A DNA stretch of 22,236 bases from an uncultured Bacteroidia bacterium (GTDB lineage: Bacteria > Bacteroidota > Bacteroidia > Bacteroidales > UBA932): contig CACXHM010000062.1 in NCBI GenBank assembly GCA_902767465.1, positions 1 through 22,236 on the forward strand, read 5' to 3'. Position 1 is the stretch's first letter, and each line of letters starts with the position of its first letter. The position numbers were made by a program, and so were the translations under genes. Positions 7,717 to 14,579 of this stretch are shown piece after piece. Under the pieces are notes generated by a model. That model ran no database searches and was not told the DNA's origin. It saw nothing but the letters and a program-made list of their open reading frames with translations.

Positions 7717-7947
7717 CTAAGGCACGGGATCGTAGCCGCTTCCGCCCCAGGGATGACAGCGGAGGATGCGTCTCAGCGAAAGCCAGAAGCCTTTAAAAGG
7801 TCCGTATTTGCGGAAGGCCTCAAGGGCATATTGCGAACAGGTGGGCGTAAAACGGCAGGTAGGTGGTTTTAGCGGAGAGATGCACAGCTGATAGAATTTG
7901 ATCAGCAGGATGAACGGCGCGGAAAGTATTTGTTTCAGCAGTTTCAT
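7717..7947 (-). CDS. yidD: Membrane protein insertion efficiency factor YidD
   Basis: A 76-residue protein of the YidD family, which lies at the inner membrane and assists insertion of membrane proteins with YidC. The sequence has the amphipathic N-terminus MKLLKQILSAPFILLIKFYQ, the CRFTPTCSQYALEAFRKYGP core with its two cysteines, and the end RCHPWGGSGYDPVP, all family hallmarks. It overlaps rnpA by four bases (ATGA), as in the widely conserved rnpA-yidD pair. The usual partner rpmH is not next to it here, nor is yidC. Confidence 0.96.
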   Translation of the reverse strand: MKLLKQILSAPFILLIKFYQLCISPLKPPTCRFTPTCSQYALEAFRKYGPFKGFWLSLRRILRCHPWGGSGYDPVP

Positions 7948-8396
7948 GACCTGGAATCATTGTCTTCAGCAGCACTTCCGATGCGTTCCAGAATTGTAGA
8001 GACCTCCGCTTCTATCACGGCGAAATCCGTCAATTCCTGAGAATTGTACTGCAGCAGAATATCTACTCCCGGAATCTTCCTGACCCTGTATGCTTCGCGG
8101 ATACGGCGTTTTAAAAGGTTCCGCTTTACTGCCCTCTTGAAAAATCTTTTTGGAACCGACACCAGCAGCCGCCCCGGCTCCGTCGCACCGGCAGGCACCG
8201 TAGGGAGGGCGCTCCCACCCTCAAGCTGCACGCCACTGACATCCCCTTTGCCGGATGCAGCAGGTAAGGGACGAGCCATCCAGCAGTACCTGAAATGACC
8301 GCAACTCCCCCACTTGCCGCCGGAGAGAAGGTTAGAAATCGACTTCTTCCCGGACAGACGCTCAGATTTGCTCAGAGTGTTGTCCATGGATGTCAT
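7944..8396 (-). CDS. rnpA: Ribonuclease P protein component (RnpA)
   Basis: Protein subunit of RNase P, which binds the catalytic RNA and the 5' leader of precursor tRNAs. The key block VSVPKRFFKRAVKRNLLKRR, including the RNR-type helix, is present, followed by IREAYRVRK. The N-terminus holds the usual LSKSERLSGKKSISNLLSGG. The protein is 150 residues, longer than the usual 115-130, because about 30 extra residues (roughly 45-75, rich in Gly, Ala, Pro) sit between the first and second beta strands. The start at 8396 lies two bases after the hemD stop; an ATG three codons later is also possible. It overlaps yidD by four bases. Confidence 0.94.
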   Translation of the reverse strand: MTSMDNTLSKSERLSGKKSISNLLSGGKWGSCGHFRYCWMARPLPAASGKGDVSGVQLEGGSALPTVPAGATEPGRLLVSVPKRFFKRAVKRNLLKRRIREAYRVRKIPGVDILLQYNSQELTDFAVIEAEVSTILERIGSAAEDNDSRS

Positions 8397-8398
8397 TT

Positions 8399-9133
8399 CT
8401 ATTTGTTGTTTTCGAGATAAAGTTCAATTGCCCTGGCCACCGAAGGAGCCTCCGGAGTAGGACCTTTGATGTCTATTGTCAGCCCGGCCTCCTCCATAGC
8501 GGGAACGATGCTCTTGCCGTAGCCAACGAATTTGATAGAACCCTGCTTAAAGGAGGGAAAGTTCTCGAAGAGGCTCTTGACGTCGGCCGGATTGTAAAGC
8601 GCGACAATATCGTATGCATTAATATTCAGATCTTTAAGATCCTCTGTCACGCTTTTTACCAAATCGGCTTCAGCATATTCAAGGCCCGCTGCCGCCAGTT
8701 TGGAAGTGATGGCCTCCGCATTTGCACCGGCAGATTTGGTCACCAGGAACTTCTCGTCCTTGTGTTTGGGCCCGATCAGCGCCACCACCGATGCGGGGGT
8801 GCCGTCGCCGTAGAAAATCTTGCGTTTGCGATAGACGATATGCTTCTGAAGATACATTGCCACAAGTTCTGTCGTGCAAAAATACTTCATTGTCTCCGGA
8901 ACTTTGAAACGCAACTCCTCCGCAAGTTTGAAATATGCATCAATTGTGTGACGGGAGGAAAAGATTATGGCCGTATAATCAGGAAGGTTGATGCGCTGTT
9001 CACGGAATTCACGGGAACTGAGGGGCTCCACGCTGAAAAACGGGCGGAAATCCACTTCTGCCTCATAGGCAGACTGGAGCTTTTCGTAGGCGGTCATCTT
9101 CGCAGGCGCCTTCTGTGATATCAATATTTTCAT
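8399..9133 (-). CDS. hemD: Uroporphyrinogen-III synthase (HemD family)
   Basis: Predicted to close and invert ring D of hydroxymethylbilane to give uroporphyrinogen III, the branch point to heme, siroheme and corrinoids, in the cytoplasm. The 244-residue length and two-domain pattern fit. The first domain starts with MKILISQKAPAKMTAYEKLQ and contains YTAIIFSSRHTIDAYF, the equivalent of the usual 'FTS.N.V' region. The second contains GYGKSIVPAMEEAGL and APSVARAIELYLE near the end, where HemD proteins carry the 'G..TA..l...G' and 'P....l..al' motifs. HemD sequences are poorly conserved, so the call relies partly on the Bacteroidota neighbourhood with DUF4271, rnpA and yidD. The gene starts 17 bp after the DUF4271 stop and ends two bases before rnpA. 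Confidence 0.87.
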   Translation of the reverse strand: MKILISQKAPAKMTAYEKLQSAYEAEVDFRPFFSVEPLSSREFREQRINLPDYTAIIFSSRHTIDAYFKLAEELRFKVPETMKYFCTTELVAMYLQKHIVYRKRKIFYGDGTPASVVALIGPKHKDEKFLVTKSAGANAEAITSKLAAAGLEYAEADLVKSVTEDLKDLNINAYDIVALYNPADVKSLFENFPSFKQGSIKFVGYGKSIVPAMEEAGLTIDIKGPTPEAPSVARAIELYLENNK

Positions 9134-9150
9134 TGTCTGTCCAGGTTACG

Positions 9151-9894
9151 CTACAGCAGAAACCCCGATGCGATCAGTATTGCTGCCGGCACAATTTCAA
9201 GCCCGCAAAGATACAAAAATGTTACCAAACCTGAGCAATTCATACGCAAAATCTGTGATTCCCGCACCATGGAAAGCAGCAGCATCAGTGCCAGCATGAT
9301 CCAAAGTATGTTCCTGACAGTTGCATCGCTGGCGTCGAAAATATATATACCACTTACCGTCAAAAGCATAAAGACCACAGTACAGATAAAATAGTTGTAC
9401 ATCCCGCGAGTTACGGCTGAAAGGCTTTCAGAGTCCATCCGATGCCTTGAAACGCCAAGCAGCAGCGCATGCAGGAGGCGGCGCAAAAGCAGGTAGGCAA
9501 GCAAGGTGCCGGAAAGGCATGCAAACCTTGGCAGGGGTTCATCCCAGTCTGGAATAAAAAAAGTTTCGTATAGCCGGTATCTGTCGGCAAACAGGATAAA
9601 AGGGATGGCGAGCACAAAGGCGCAGGTGTTACGGGACCGGGCGGTACTCACACTGTGTTCAACTTCAAGGTTCCCCCGACTGCGCACGATGCATCCCAGC
9701 ATTGAAGGGGTCAGTTTCATGATTTCCCTGATGGAAAGCAGCAAAAGGCCCGCACAGGCAATAAGCATCCATCTGTGGGCGTCGTAATCCGACCAGGCCA
9801 CGGCATCCGCCGCAACCGGAAGGTCAGTCGACAAATGTAATACTCCCAGATCCACTGTATTCGCAAAGATATAAAATATTATATTTGTAACCAT
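9151..9894 (-). CDS. DUF4271 family integral membrane protein
   Basis: A membrane protein of unknown function found in Bacteroidota beside hemD. About six hydrophobic segments are visible, including WMLIACAGLLLLSIREIMK, FVLAIPFILFADRYRLYETF, LSGTLLAYLLLRRLLHALL and the C-terminal LEIVPAAILIASGFLL. The family-typical regions are the long loop before TRGMYNYFICTVVFMLL and the final segment. The start is doubtful. The ATG at 9894 shares the bases CATG with the start of the divergent SUI1 gene and puts that gene's promoter inside this frame. A TACATTTG box on this strand at 9832-9839 suggests the real start lies further in: GTG at 9801 or ATG at 9768. It is the first gene of the run to hemD, rnpA and yidD. 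Confidence 0.8.
   Translation of the reverse strand: MVTNIIFYIFANTVDLGVLHLSTDLPVAADAVAWSDYDAHRWMLIACAGLLLLSIREIMKLTPSMLGCIVRSRGNLEVEHSVSTARSRNTCAFVLAIPFILFADRYRLYETFFIPDWDEPLPRFACLSGTLLAYLLLRRLLHALLLGVSRHRMDSESLSAVTRGMYNYFICTVVFMLLTVSGIYIFDASDATVRNILWIMLALMLLLSMVRESQILRMNCSGLVTFLYLCGLEIVPAAILIASGFLL
9832..9839 (-). promoter_or_regulatory. Candidate -7 box (TACATTTG) for the DUF4271-hemD-rnpA-yidD run
   Basis: On the minus strand TACATTTG matches TAnnTTTG. A TTTG at 9864-9867 (minus) lies 24 bp upstream, slightly longer than the usual spacer. It lies inside the longest reading of the DUF4271 gene and argues for a shorter protein. Confidence 0.4.
9880..9887 (+). promoter_or_regulatory. Bacteroidota -7 box (TATATTTG) for the SUI1-like gene
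   Basis: An exact TAnnTTTG match that ends five bases before the ATG at 9893, so the mRNA should begin at or within a few bases of the start codon. No -33 TTTG is seen at the expected distance. Confidence 0.55.
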
Positions 9895-10240
9895 GAAAAA
9901 CGATAACGACTGGAAACAGCGCCTCGGGGTGGTTTATTCCACCAATCCGGATTACAAATACCAGACAACCGCAAAAGTTGAGGAAGAAAGCCTTCCTCCT
10001 GAAAAACAACGTCTTATGGTGACCATCGACCGCAGGCAGCGCGCCGGCAAGCAAGTGACGCTAGTAAAGGGATTCGTGGGCGGAAATGACGATCTTTCCA
10101 GCCTTGCAAAGGTCCTCAAGACAAAATGCGGCGTGGGAGGAACCGCCAAGGACGGAGAAATAACCATCCAGGGAGACCTCCGCGACAAAATTGTGGCGCT
10201 GCTTGTTTCCATGGGCTACAATGCCAAACGGGGCAACTAA
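9893..10240 (+). CDS. SUI1/eIF1-like translation factor (YciH family)
   Basis: A 115-residue protein with a SUI1 domain over its C-terminal two thirds. The family core LMVTIDRRQRAGKQVTLVKG is followed by LAKVLKTKCGVGGTAKDGE, with the basic loop and the K-KCGVGGT-KDGEI motif that contact the small ribosomal subunit in eIF1. The end, IQGDLRDKIVALLVSMGYNA, is also typical. In archaea and eukaryotes the homologue polices start-codon selection; the bacterial YciH role is less clear, probably in initiation fidelity or stress. The N-terminal 30 or so residues are a polar extension. The start is fixed by a strong -7 box just upstream. The GT117 gene begins 32 bp downstream behind its own promoter box. 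Confidence 0.94.
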   Translation: MKNDNDWKQRLGVVYSTNPDYKYQTTAKVEEESLPPEKQRLMVTIDRRQRAGKQVTLVKGFVGGNDDLSSLAKVLKTKCGVGGTAKDGEITIQGDLRDKIVALLVSMGYNAKRGN

Positions 10241-10258
10241 CACATCATAACTTTTTGT

Positions 10259-10266
10259 TATATTTG
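10259..10266 (+). promoter_or_regulatory. Bacteroidota -7 box (TATATTTG) for the GT117 gene
   Basis: An exact TAnnTTTG match in the 32-bp gap after the SUI1-like gene. It ends six bases before the ATG at 10273, so the leader would be only a few bases. The gene may also be read through from the SUI1 promoter. Confidence 0.55.
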
Positions 10267-10272
10267 TAGGTT

Positions 10273-13200
10273 ATGACAGAAAAGAAATTCAATCTGTGGA
10301 GCAGGATAGGCGCAGCGTTTGCGTTCATCATATCTGCATTCACGTATCTCAGCACCATAGAACCTACCGCATCTTTCTGGGACTGCGGTGAGTTCATCGC
10401 ATCGTCATATAAACTCGAGGTCGGTCATCCTCCGGGAAACCCTACCTTCCAGTTATTCGCACGCGTCTTCACTCTCTTCGGGGATAATATGCACGCCGCG
10501 GTGCTCGTGAATGCCATGAGCGCCTTATGCTCTGCCCTTACCATACTCTTCCTTTATCTCACCATCGTATGGTTTGCTAAACGCATGACCGGATCCTTTG
10601 TCCGTACGGCACGCGCACAAGATCTCCCCGCCGGGAAAGCTCTCGCAATCATCGGGTCCGGACTGGTCGGTTCCCTCATCTACTGCTTCTCCGACACATT
10701 CTGGTTCTCTGCGGTCGAAGGTGAAGTATATGCCATGAGTTCGCTGTTCACCGCCCTCGTTTTCTGGGTGATGACCAAATGGTACGACAGCGCAGACGAG
10801 CCTTATGCCAACCGCTGGATAGTGCTGATTGCCTTCCTTATGGGTCTCAGCATCGGGGTGCATCTGCTGAACCTGCTGGCTATCCCCGCCTTGGTATTCA
10901 TGTGGTACTACCGCCAGCGTGAAGACTCTCCGTTCTCGGCAAAGGAACTCTGCAAGATATTCCTCGTGGGAGTGGTAATCCTCGCGATCATTCTCTTCGC
11001 GATCATCCCCTGGATGCCCAAAGCCGCAGCATATTGCGATCTATTCTTCGTGAATGTGCTGGGACTCCCGTTCAACAGCGGGGCGGCATTTTTCCTGATT
11101 GCAGTTCTTGCCCTCTGTTTCTGGGGACTGTTCCGCACCCTCGCAAAGAAAAAGGTCTTCTGGAACACCGCACTGCTCTGCCTCACAACCATCATCATCG
11201 GATTCTCCATATTCAGCATAGACATCATCCGTTCGTGCGCCAAAACGCCCACGAACGAGTATCAGCCCGACAACGCCTTCACCCTCGTGAGGTATCTTTC
11301 ACGTGAGCAATACGGCAGCACTCCCCTCATCTACGGGCAGTATTATGATGCCCCCTACGAGGTGGCCCCCACCCGCTACTGGACGCCTCTGAACGGGAAA
11401 TATGCGCACGTGGACGGGCCCGGATATGCAAAATACGATGCAGCCGGGAAGATGCTCTTCCCCCGCATGTGGAGCAACATCGACGACAACACCAGAGACT
11501 TCTACAAGGCATACACGGGCGGAAAGGGCACAAGGGTAAAAGGAGCGCAATCGCCAAAGCCCACCATGGGGGCGAACCTCGCCTATTTCTTTGATTTCCA
11601 GCTCGGATGGATGTACTGGCGTTATTTTATGTGGAATTTCACAGGCCGTCAGAACGACATCCATAGCCCTTCTCCCGGAAACATTTTCCACGGCAACTGG
11701 GAAAGCGGAGTAAAGTTCATCGATGACTGGCGGCTCGGCGACCAGTCGAATGCCCCCTCGGTACTTGCAGACAACAAGGGTAAGAACCACTACTATTTCC
11801 TCCCCCTTCTGCTCGGACTGATAGGGCTTTTCTTCCAGTTCGGACGCGATAAACGCGGATGCTGGCTCGTCTTCATGATGTTCTTCATGACGGGAATCGC
11901 AGTGGCCATCTACCTTAATATGCCTCCGTATCAGGTGCGTGAGCGTGATTACGCGTTTGCCGGATCGTTCTACTTCTTCGCCATCTGGACAGGATTCGCA
12001 GTATATGCCATATACGAATGGATAGCCGACGCTTTAAAAGGTCGTTTTGAAGTAAGCATTGCAGCGCTCATCACAGCTGCATGCCTTTGCGTTCCCGCAC
12101 TGATGGCAGCGCAGAACTGGGACGACCACGACCGTTCCGGCCGCAGGACCGCCCCCGAAATGGGAGCGAACTACCTCAAATCGGTGGGTCCCCAAGGCAT
12201 ACTCGTAACTCATGGCGACAACGACACCTTCCCTCTATGGTATGCCCAGGAAGTGGAAAACGTGCGCACAGACGTGCGAATAGCCAACACATCGCTGCTC
12301 GGCACCGACTGGCACATCGACCAGATGAAATATGCATGCAACGAAAGCGCACCGCTCAACCTTTGCATAGGCCCCGAGCAGTACCTTTACGGCACCAATG
12401 AATATATCCCCATTTACGACCAGAGGGGCTCCGTAATGAGCATCTCGGATGTGATGAAACTCTTCAAACATCCTCAGGTAAAGGTGCAGATGAGTTCGGG
12501 AAAGAAGTATGACTATCTGGCATCACGAAAGATATCGGTTCCGGTAAATAAGGAGAATGCTGTCAGGAGCGGCATTGTAGCACCCGAATTTGCCGACAAG
12601 ATCCTTGATACCATCGTGCTGGAAATTCCCAAGGGAAAGGATTTCATTACAAAACCTGAACTTTTCGTGCTTGACTTCCTGGCGGGCTACAAATGGGACC
12701 GGCCTTTCAACGTGCTGAGTTTCGGCGGCGATCTGAATATCGGCATCAAAGATTACCTCTGCAGCGAAGGTTTCTCATCCAAACTGGTTCCCTGGCGCAA
12801 CCGTCCCTCTACTTCCAAATATGGATTTGTGGACACGGATGAACTCTATCGGAAGATGACCCAGGTTTACAGTTTCGACGCCCTTAAAGCACCGGGTTGG
12901 TTCGTCGATTACCAGAACTGCTATACTTTCCTTGCCGTGATGGGAATCCGGAACCTTCACGTGAACTGTGCAAATGCGTTCATGGAGGCCGGGCAGAACG
13001 ACAGGGCGCTGGAGATGCTCGACCAGAGCGAAGCCGCCATGGTCAACTTCCCCGTTTGTGCTTTGCCCCTCGGCTTCAGCGGCAATGACTATATGGTGGT
13101 AAAAACCGTCGAACTTTACTACAAACTCGGACAGGCGGAGAAAGGCCGTGCCCTTGCACTTAGGTTCGGCGATGAACTGCTGCAGGCAGCCAGGTTCTAT

Positions 13201-13365
13201 CTCGAGTTCTACGCTTTTGGAAAAAACGAATTTGAACTGTGCGGCAACTACATCTATTATATTGCGGATGTGCTGAAAGCTGCCGGCGAATCCGAATTGA
13301 GTTCCCAGATCGAGAAGAGCTTTGCCGACATGGTAGGATCTGCCACTGAAAACGCCAGGTCGTAG
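10273..13365 (+). CDS. DUF2723 / GT117-family integral membrane glycosyltransferase-like protein
   Basis: A 1030-residue membrane protein. The N-terminal DUF2723 domain contains the motif PTASFWDCGEFIASSYKLEV, then GHPPGNPTFQLFARVF near residues 50-65, in the first periplasmic loop where related GT-C enzymes keep a catalytic acidic residue. About eleven or more hydrophobic helices run through residue 620 or so. A large soluble C-terminal part follows, with ILVTHGDNDTFPLWYAQEVE, and the last 150 residues look helical and TPR-like (ANAFMEAGQNDRALEMLDQS). Families with this domain are classed as GT117 and linked to protein O-mannosylation or general O-glycosylation in Bacteroidota; the donor and acceptor here are inferred. 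The length is usual for the family. The start follows a TATATTTG box and carries the typical N-terminus. Confidence 0.92.
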   Translation: MTEKKFNLWSRIGAAFAFIISAFTYLSTIEPTASFWDCGEFIASSYKLEVGHPPGNPTFQLFARVFTLFGDNMHAAVLVNAMSALCSALTILFLYLTIVWFAKRMTGSFVRTARAQDLPAGKALAIIGSGLVGSLIYCFSDTFWFSAVEGEVYAMSSLFTALVFWVMTKWYDSADEPYANRWIVLIAFLMGLSIGVHLLNLLAIPALVFMWYYRQREDSPFSAKELCKIFLVGVVILAIILFAIIPWMPKAAAYCDLFFVNVLGLPFNSGAAFFLIAVLALCFWGLFRTLAKKKVFWNTALLCLTTIIIGFSIFSIDIIRSCAKTPTNEYQPDNAFTLVRYLSREQYGSTPLIYGQYYDAPYEVAPTRYWTPLNGKYAHVDGPGYAKYDAAGKMLFPRMWSNIDDNTRDFYKAYTGGKGTRVKGAQSPKPTMGANLAYFFDFQLGWMYWRYFMWNFTGRQNDIHSPSPGNIFHGNWESGVKFIDDWRLGDQSNAPSVLADNKGKNHYYFLPLLLGLIGLFFQFGRDKRGCWLVFMMFFMTGIAVAIYLNMPPYQVRERDYAFAGSFYFFAIWTGFAVYAIYEWIADALKGRFEVSIAALITAACLCVPALMAAQNWDDHDRSGRRTAPEMGANYLKSVGPQGILVTHGDNDTFPLWYAQEVENVRTDVRIANTSLLGTDWHIDQMKYACNESAPLNLCIGPEQYLYGTNEYIPIYDQRGSVMSISDVMKLFKHPQVKVQMSSGKKYDYLASRKISVPVNKENAVRSGIVAPEFADKILDTIVLEIPKGKDFITKPELFVLDFLAGYKWDRPFNVLSFGGDLNIGIKDYLCSEGFSSKLVPWRNRPSTSKYGFVDTDELYRKMTQVYSFDALKAPGWFVDYQNCYTFLAVMGIRNLHVNCANAFMEAGQNDRALEMLDQSEAAMVNFPVCALPLGFSGNDYMVVKTVELYYKLGQAEKGRALALRFGDELLQAARFYLEFYAFGKNEFELCGNYIYYIADVLKAAGESELSSQIEKSFADMVGSATENARS

Positions 13366-13429
13366 TAGGCCCATTGCTGCAGTTCGGTCAAACACTTTCA
13401 GGCCCCTGACAGCGGAATGGCCAAATCTG

Positions 13430-13536
13430 CGTTTTTTGCATATTGTTGAAGCACAGTATGTTACGTGAAAACTATCGGCGAAATATGCCGATAGTTTGTA
13501 AGCATTTCGCTGTAACACAATTAGTTGCAAAAAACG
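13430..13536. repeat. Nested inverted repeats forming a long imperfect hairpin in a gene-free stretch
   Basis: The 455 bases between the GT117 gene and the lipoprotein gene hold no convincing gene. Outer arms CGTTTTTTGCA (13430-13440) and TGCAAAAAACG (13526-13536) are perfect 11-bp complements. Inside, ATTGT/ACAAT and TGTTAC/GTAACA segments can pair. At the centre an 11-bp perfect stem AAACTATCGGC/GCCGATAGTTT (13469-13479 with 13487-13497) closes a 7-base loop. A further 7-bp pair GATTCGC/GCGAATC lies at 13583-13611. This could be a structured RNA, a small non-autonomous mobile element, or a remnant of one. Confidence 0.75.
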
Positions 13537-13649
13537 GGCGCTGACTACCCGTCCCACGTTGACAATCTCGTCCCCTATGCGGGATTCGCTTAGGAAACGG
13601 ATCCGCGAATCGCTGAATCGTAATAGATTGCTTTTCAATAACTTAATAT

Positions 13650-13683
13650 GTTTGTCTCTGGTGAAAATGCACCAGAGATAAAC
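13650..13683. repeat. 34-bp inverted repeat, copy 2 (opposite orientation to copy 1)
   Basis: Arms at 13650-13663 and 13670-13683 pair over 14 positions with a single G-T position; the loop is AAAATG, the complement of the CATTTT loop in copy 1 (2288-2321). Read on the minus strand, the core matches copy 1 at all but about one of the shared arm positions. Similarity continues beyond the repeat on one side: both copies reach CAAT, then TTACGA, then TCAGC at the same distance. Confidence 0.85.
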
Positions 13684-13786
13684 CATTTAAATTATTGTGA
13701 TAGAAATAGTTGGCAATCAGCGAGAACCTGCGCAAACTTATTATCCAATTACTTGAGGCAAACAATTACTATTTTATATGTTTTCG

Positions 13787-13794
13787 TATCTTTG
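13787..13794 (+). promoter_or_regulatory. Bacteroidota -7 box (TATCTTTG) for the GIN-domain lipoprotein gene
   Basis: An exact TAnnTTTG match, 26 bp before the ATG at 13821, leaving a normal short leader. It shows that transcription starts downstream of the inverted-repeat region and supports the 13821 start over earlier ATGs in the same frame. Confidence 0.55.
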
Positions 13795-13820
13795 CATTCA
13801 TCGAAACAACAGATTGTCCC

Positions 13821-14567
13821 ATGACGAAATTATTATTCATTCCATACCTGCTGGCTTTTATGTCCTGTGGTTTCATCGGCGTCACGCCTAAAATCGGCAA
13901 TGGCATTTCTACCAGTACCGTCATTGAGGCCGGGAAGTTCGATGCCATCTCTTCCCATTGCTCGATCGACGTGATTTACACACAGACTGAAGGTAAACAA
14001 TCCGTTACACTCACCTGTGACTCTAATCTGGTTGAATTCTACGATATCCGTGTGGATGGTTCCACCCTTGTTATTGACACAAAACGTGGGACAAGTATTT
14101 CTTCCAGGACCAAGACCTTTGTAACCGTCAATTCTCCGATGCTGTCCGGCGTCAAGGTTTCCGGTTCGGGCGATGTGCAGATTGCCGGTAATCTGGAAAC
14201 GGAAGGGGACTTCAGCATAAAAGTTTCCGGAAGCGGGGAAATTGAAGCTGAAGGAATGGTAACCTGCCCGAACCTTTTCTGCAACGTTTCCGGATCGGGA
14301 GACATAGATTTTTCCATGGTACAGGCGGAGTCTGCCGGCTTCAAGGTTTCCGGAAGCGGCTCTATCGAAGTCGGGCGTTTGACTGCAGAAGCAGTTTCGG
14401 TTAAAATTTCCGGCAGCGGCGATGTGGAATTGGCCTGTCATAATGCCGGAGATATTGACGCTACCATCAACGGAAGCGGAAACTTGTATCTTAGCGGTAA
14501 CGCCAGGTCGCTCAAAAGCAATACCAACGGCAGCGGCCGGATAAACTCCAGGAAACTGAAACTATAA
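13821..14567 (+). CDS. GIN-domain (DUF2807) putative lipoprotein
   Basis: A 248-residue protein of the 'head GIN' family, common at the Bacteroidota surface and of unknown function (possibly adhesion). The N-terminus MTKLLFIPYLLAFMSCGF is a lipoprotein-type signal peptide with a likely lipidated Cys17, though the lipobox FMSC is not ideal. After FDAISSHCSIDVIYTQTEG, typical for the domain, the chain has at least six S/N-GSG repeats (VSGSGDVQI, VSGSGEIEA, VSGSGDIDF, VSGSGSIEV, ISGSGDVEL, INGSGNLYL) spaced 20-22 residues apart, which should stack as rungs of a right-handed beta-solenoid. The frame is open to 13710, but the earlier ATG precedes the promoter box, so 13821 is chosen. The methyltransferase gene begins 12 bp downstream. 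Confidence 0.88.
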   Translation: MTKLLFIPYLLAFMSCGFIGVTPKIGNGISTSTVIEAGKFDAISSHCSIDVIYTQTEGKQSVTLTCDSNLVEFYDIRVDGSTLVIDTKRGTSISSRTKTFVTVNSPMLSGVKVSGSGDVQIAGNLETEGDFSIKVSGSGEIEAEGMVTCPNLFCNVSGSGDIDFSMVQAESAGFKVSGSGSIEVGRLTAEAVSVKISGSGDVELACHNAGDIDATINGSGNLYLSGNARSLKSNTNGSGRINSRKLKL

Positions 14568-14579
14568 ATGCCTTAAAAT

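Noticed and set aside
8390..9118. A 242-codon open frame on the plus strand opposite hemD
   Set aside because: Mirrors hemD over nearly its whole length; hemD fits the conserved neighbourhood and this frame has no known similarity.
13650..13683. The inverted repeat as an integron attC site
   Set aside because: Ends beginning GTTTGTC and ending GATAAAC only loosely recall attC core sites, and there is no integrase or cassette series.
12775..13686. A 303-codon open frame on the minus strand over the end of the GT117 gene and the palindrome block
   Set aside because: Most of it is antisense to the well-supported GT117 gene, the product matches no family I know, and there is no promoter or signal. 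It looks like a shadow frame.
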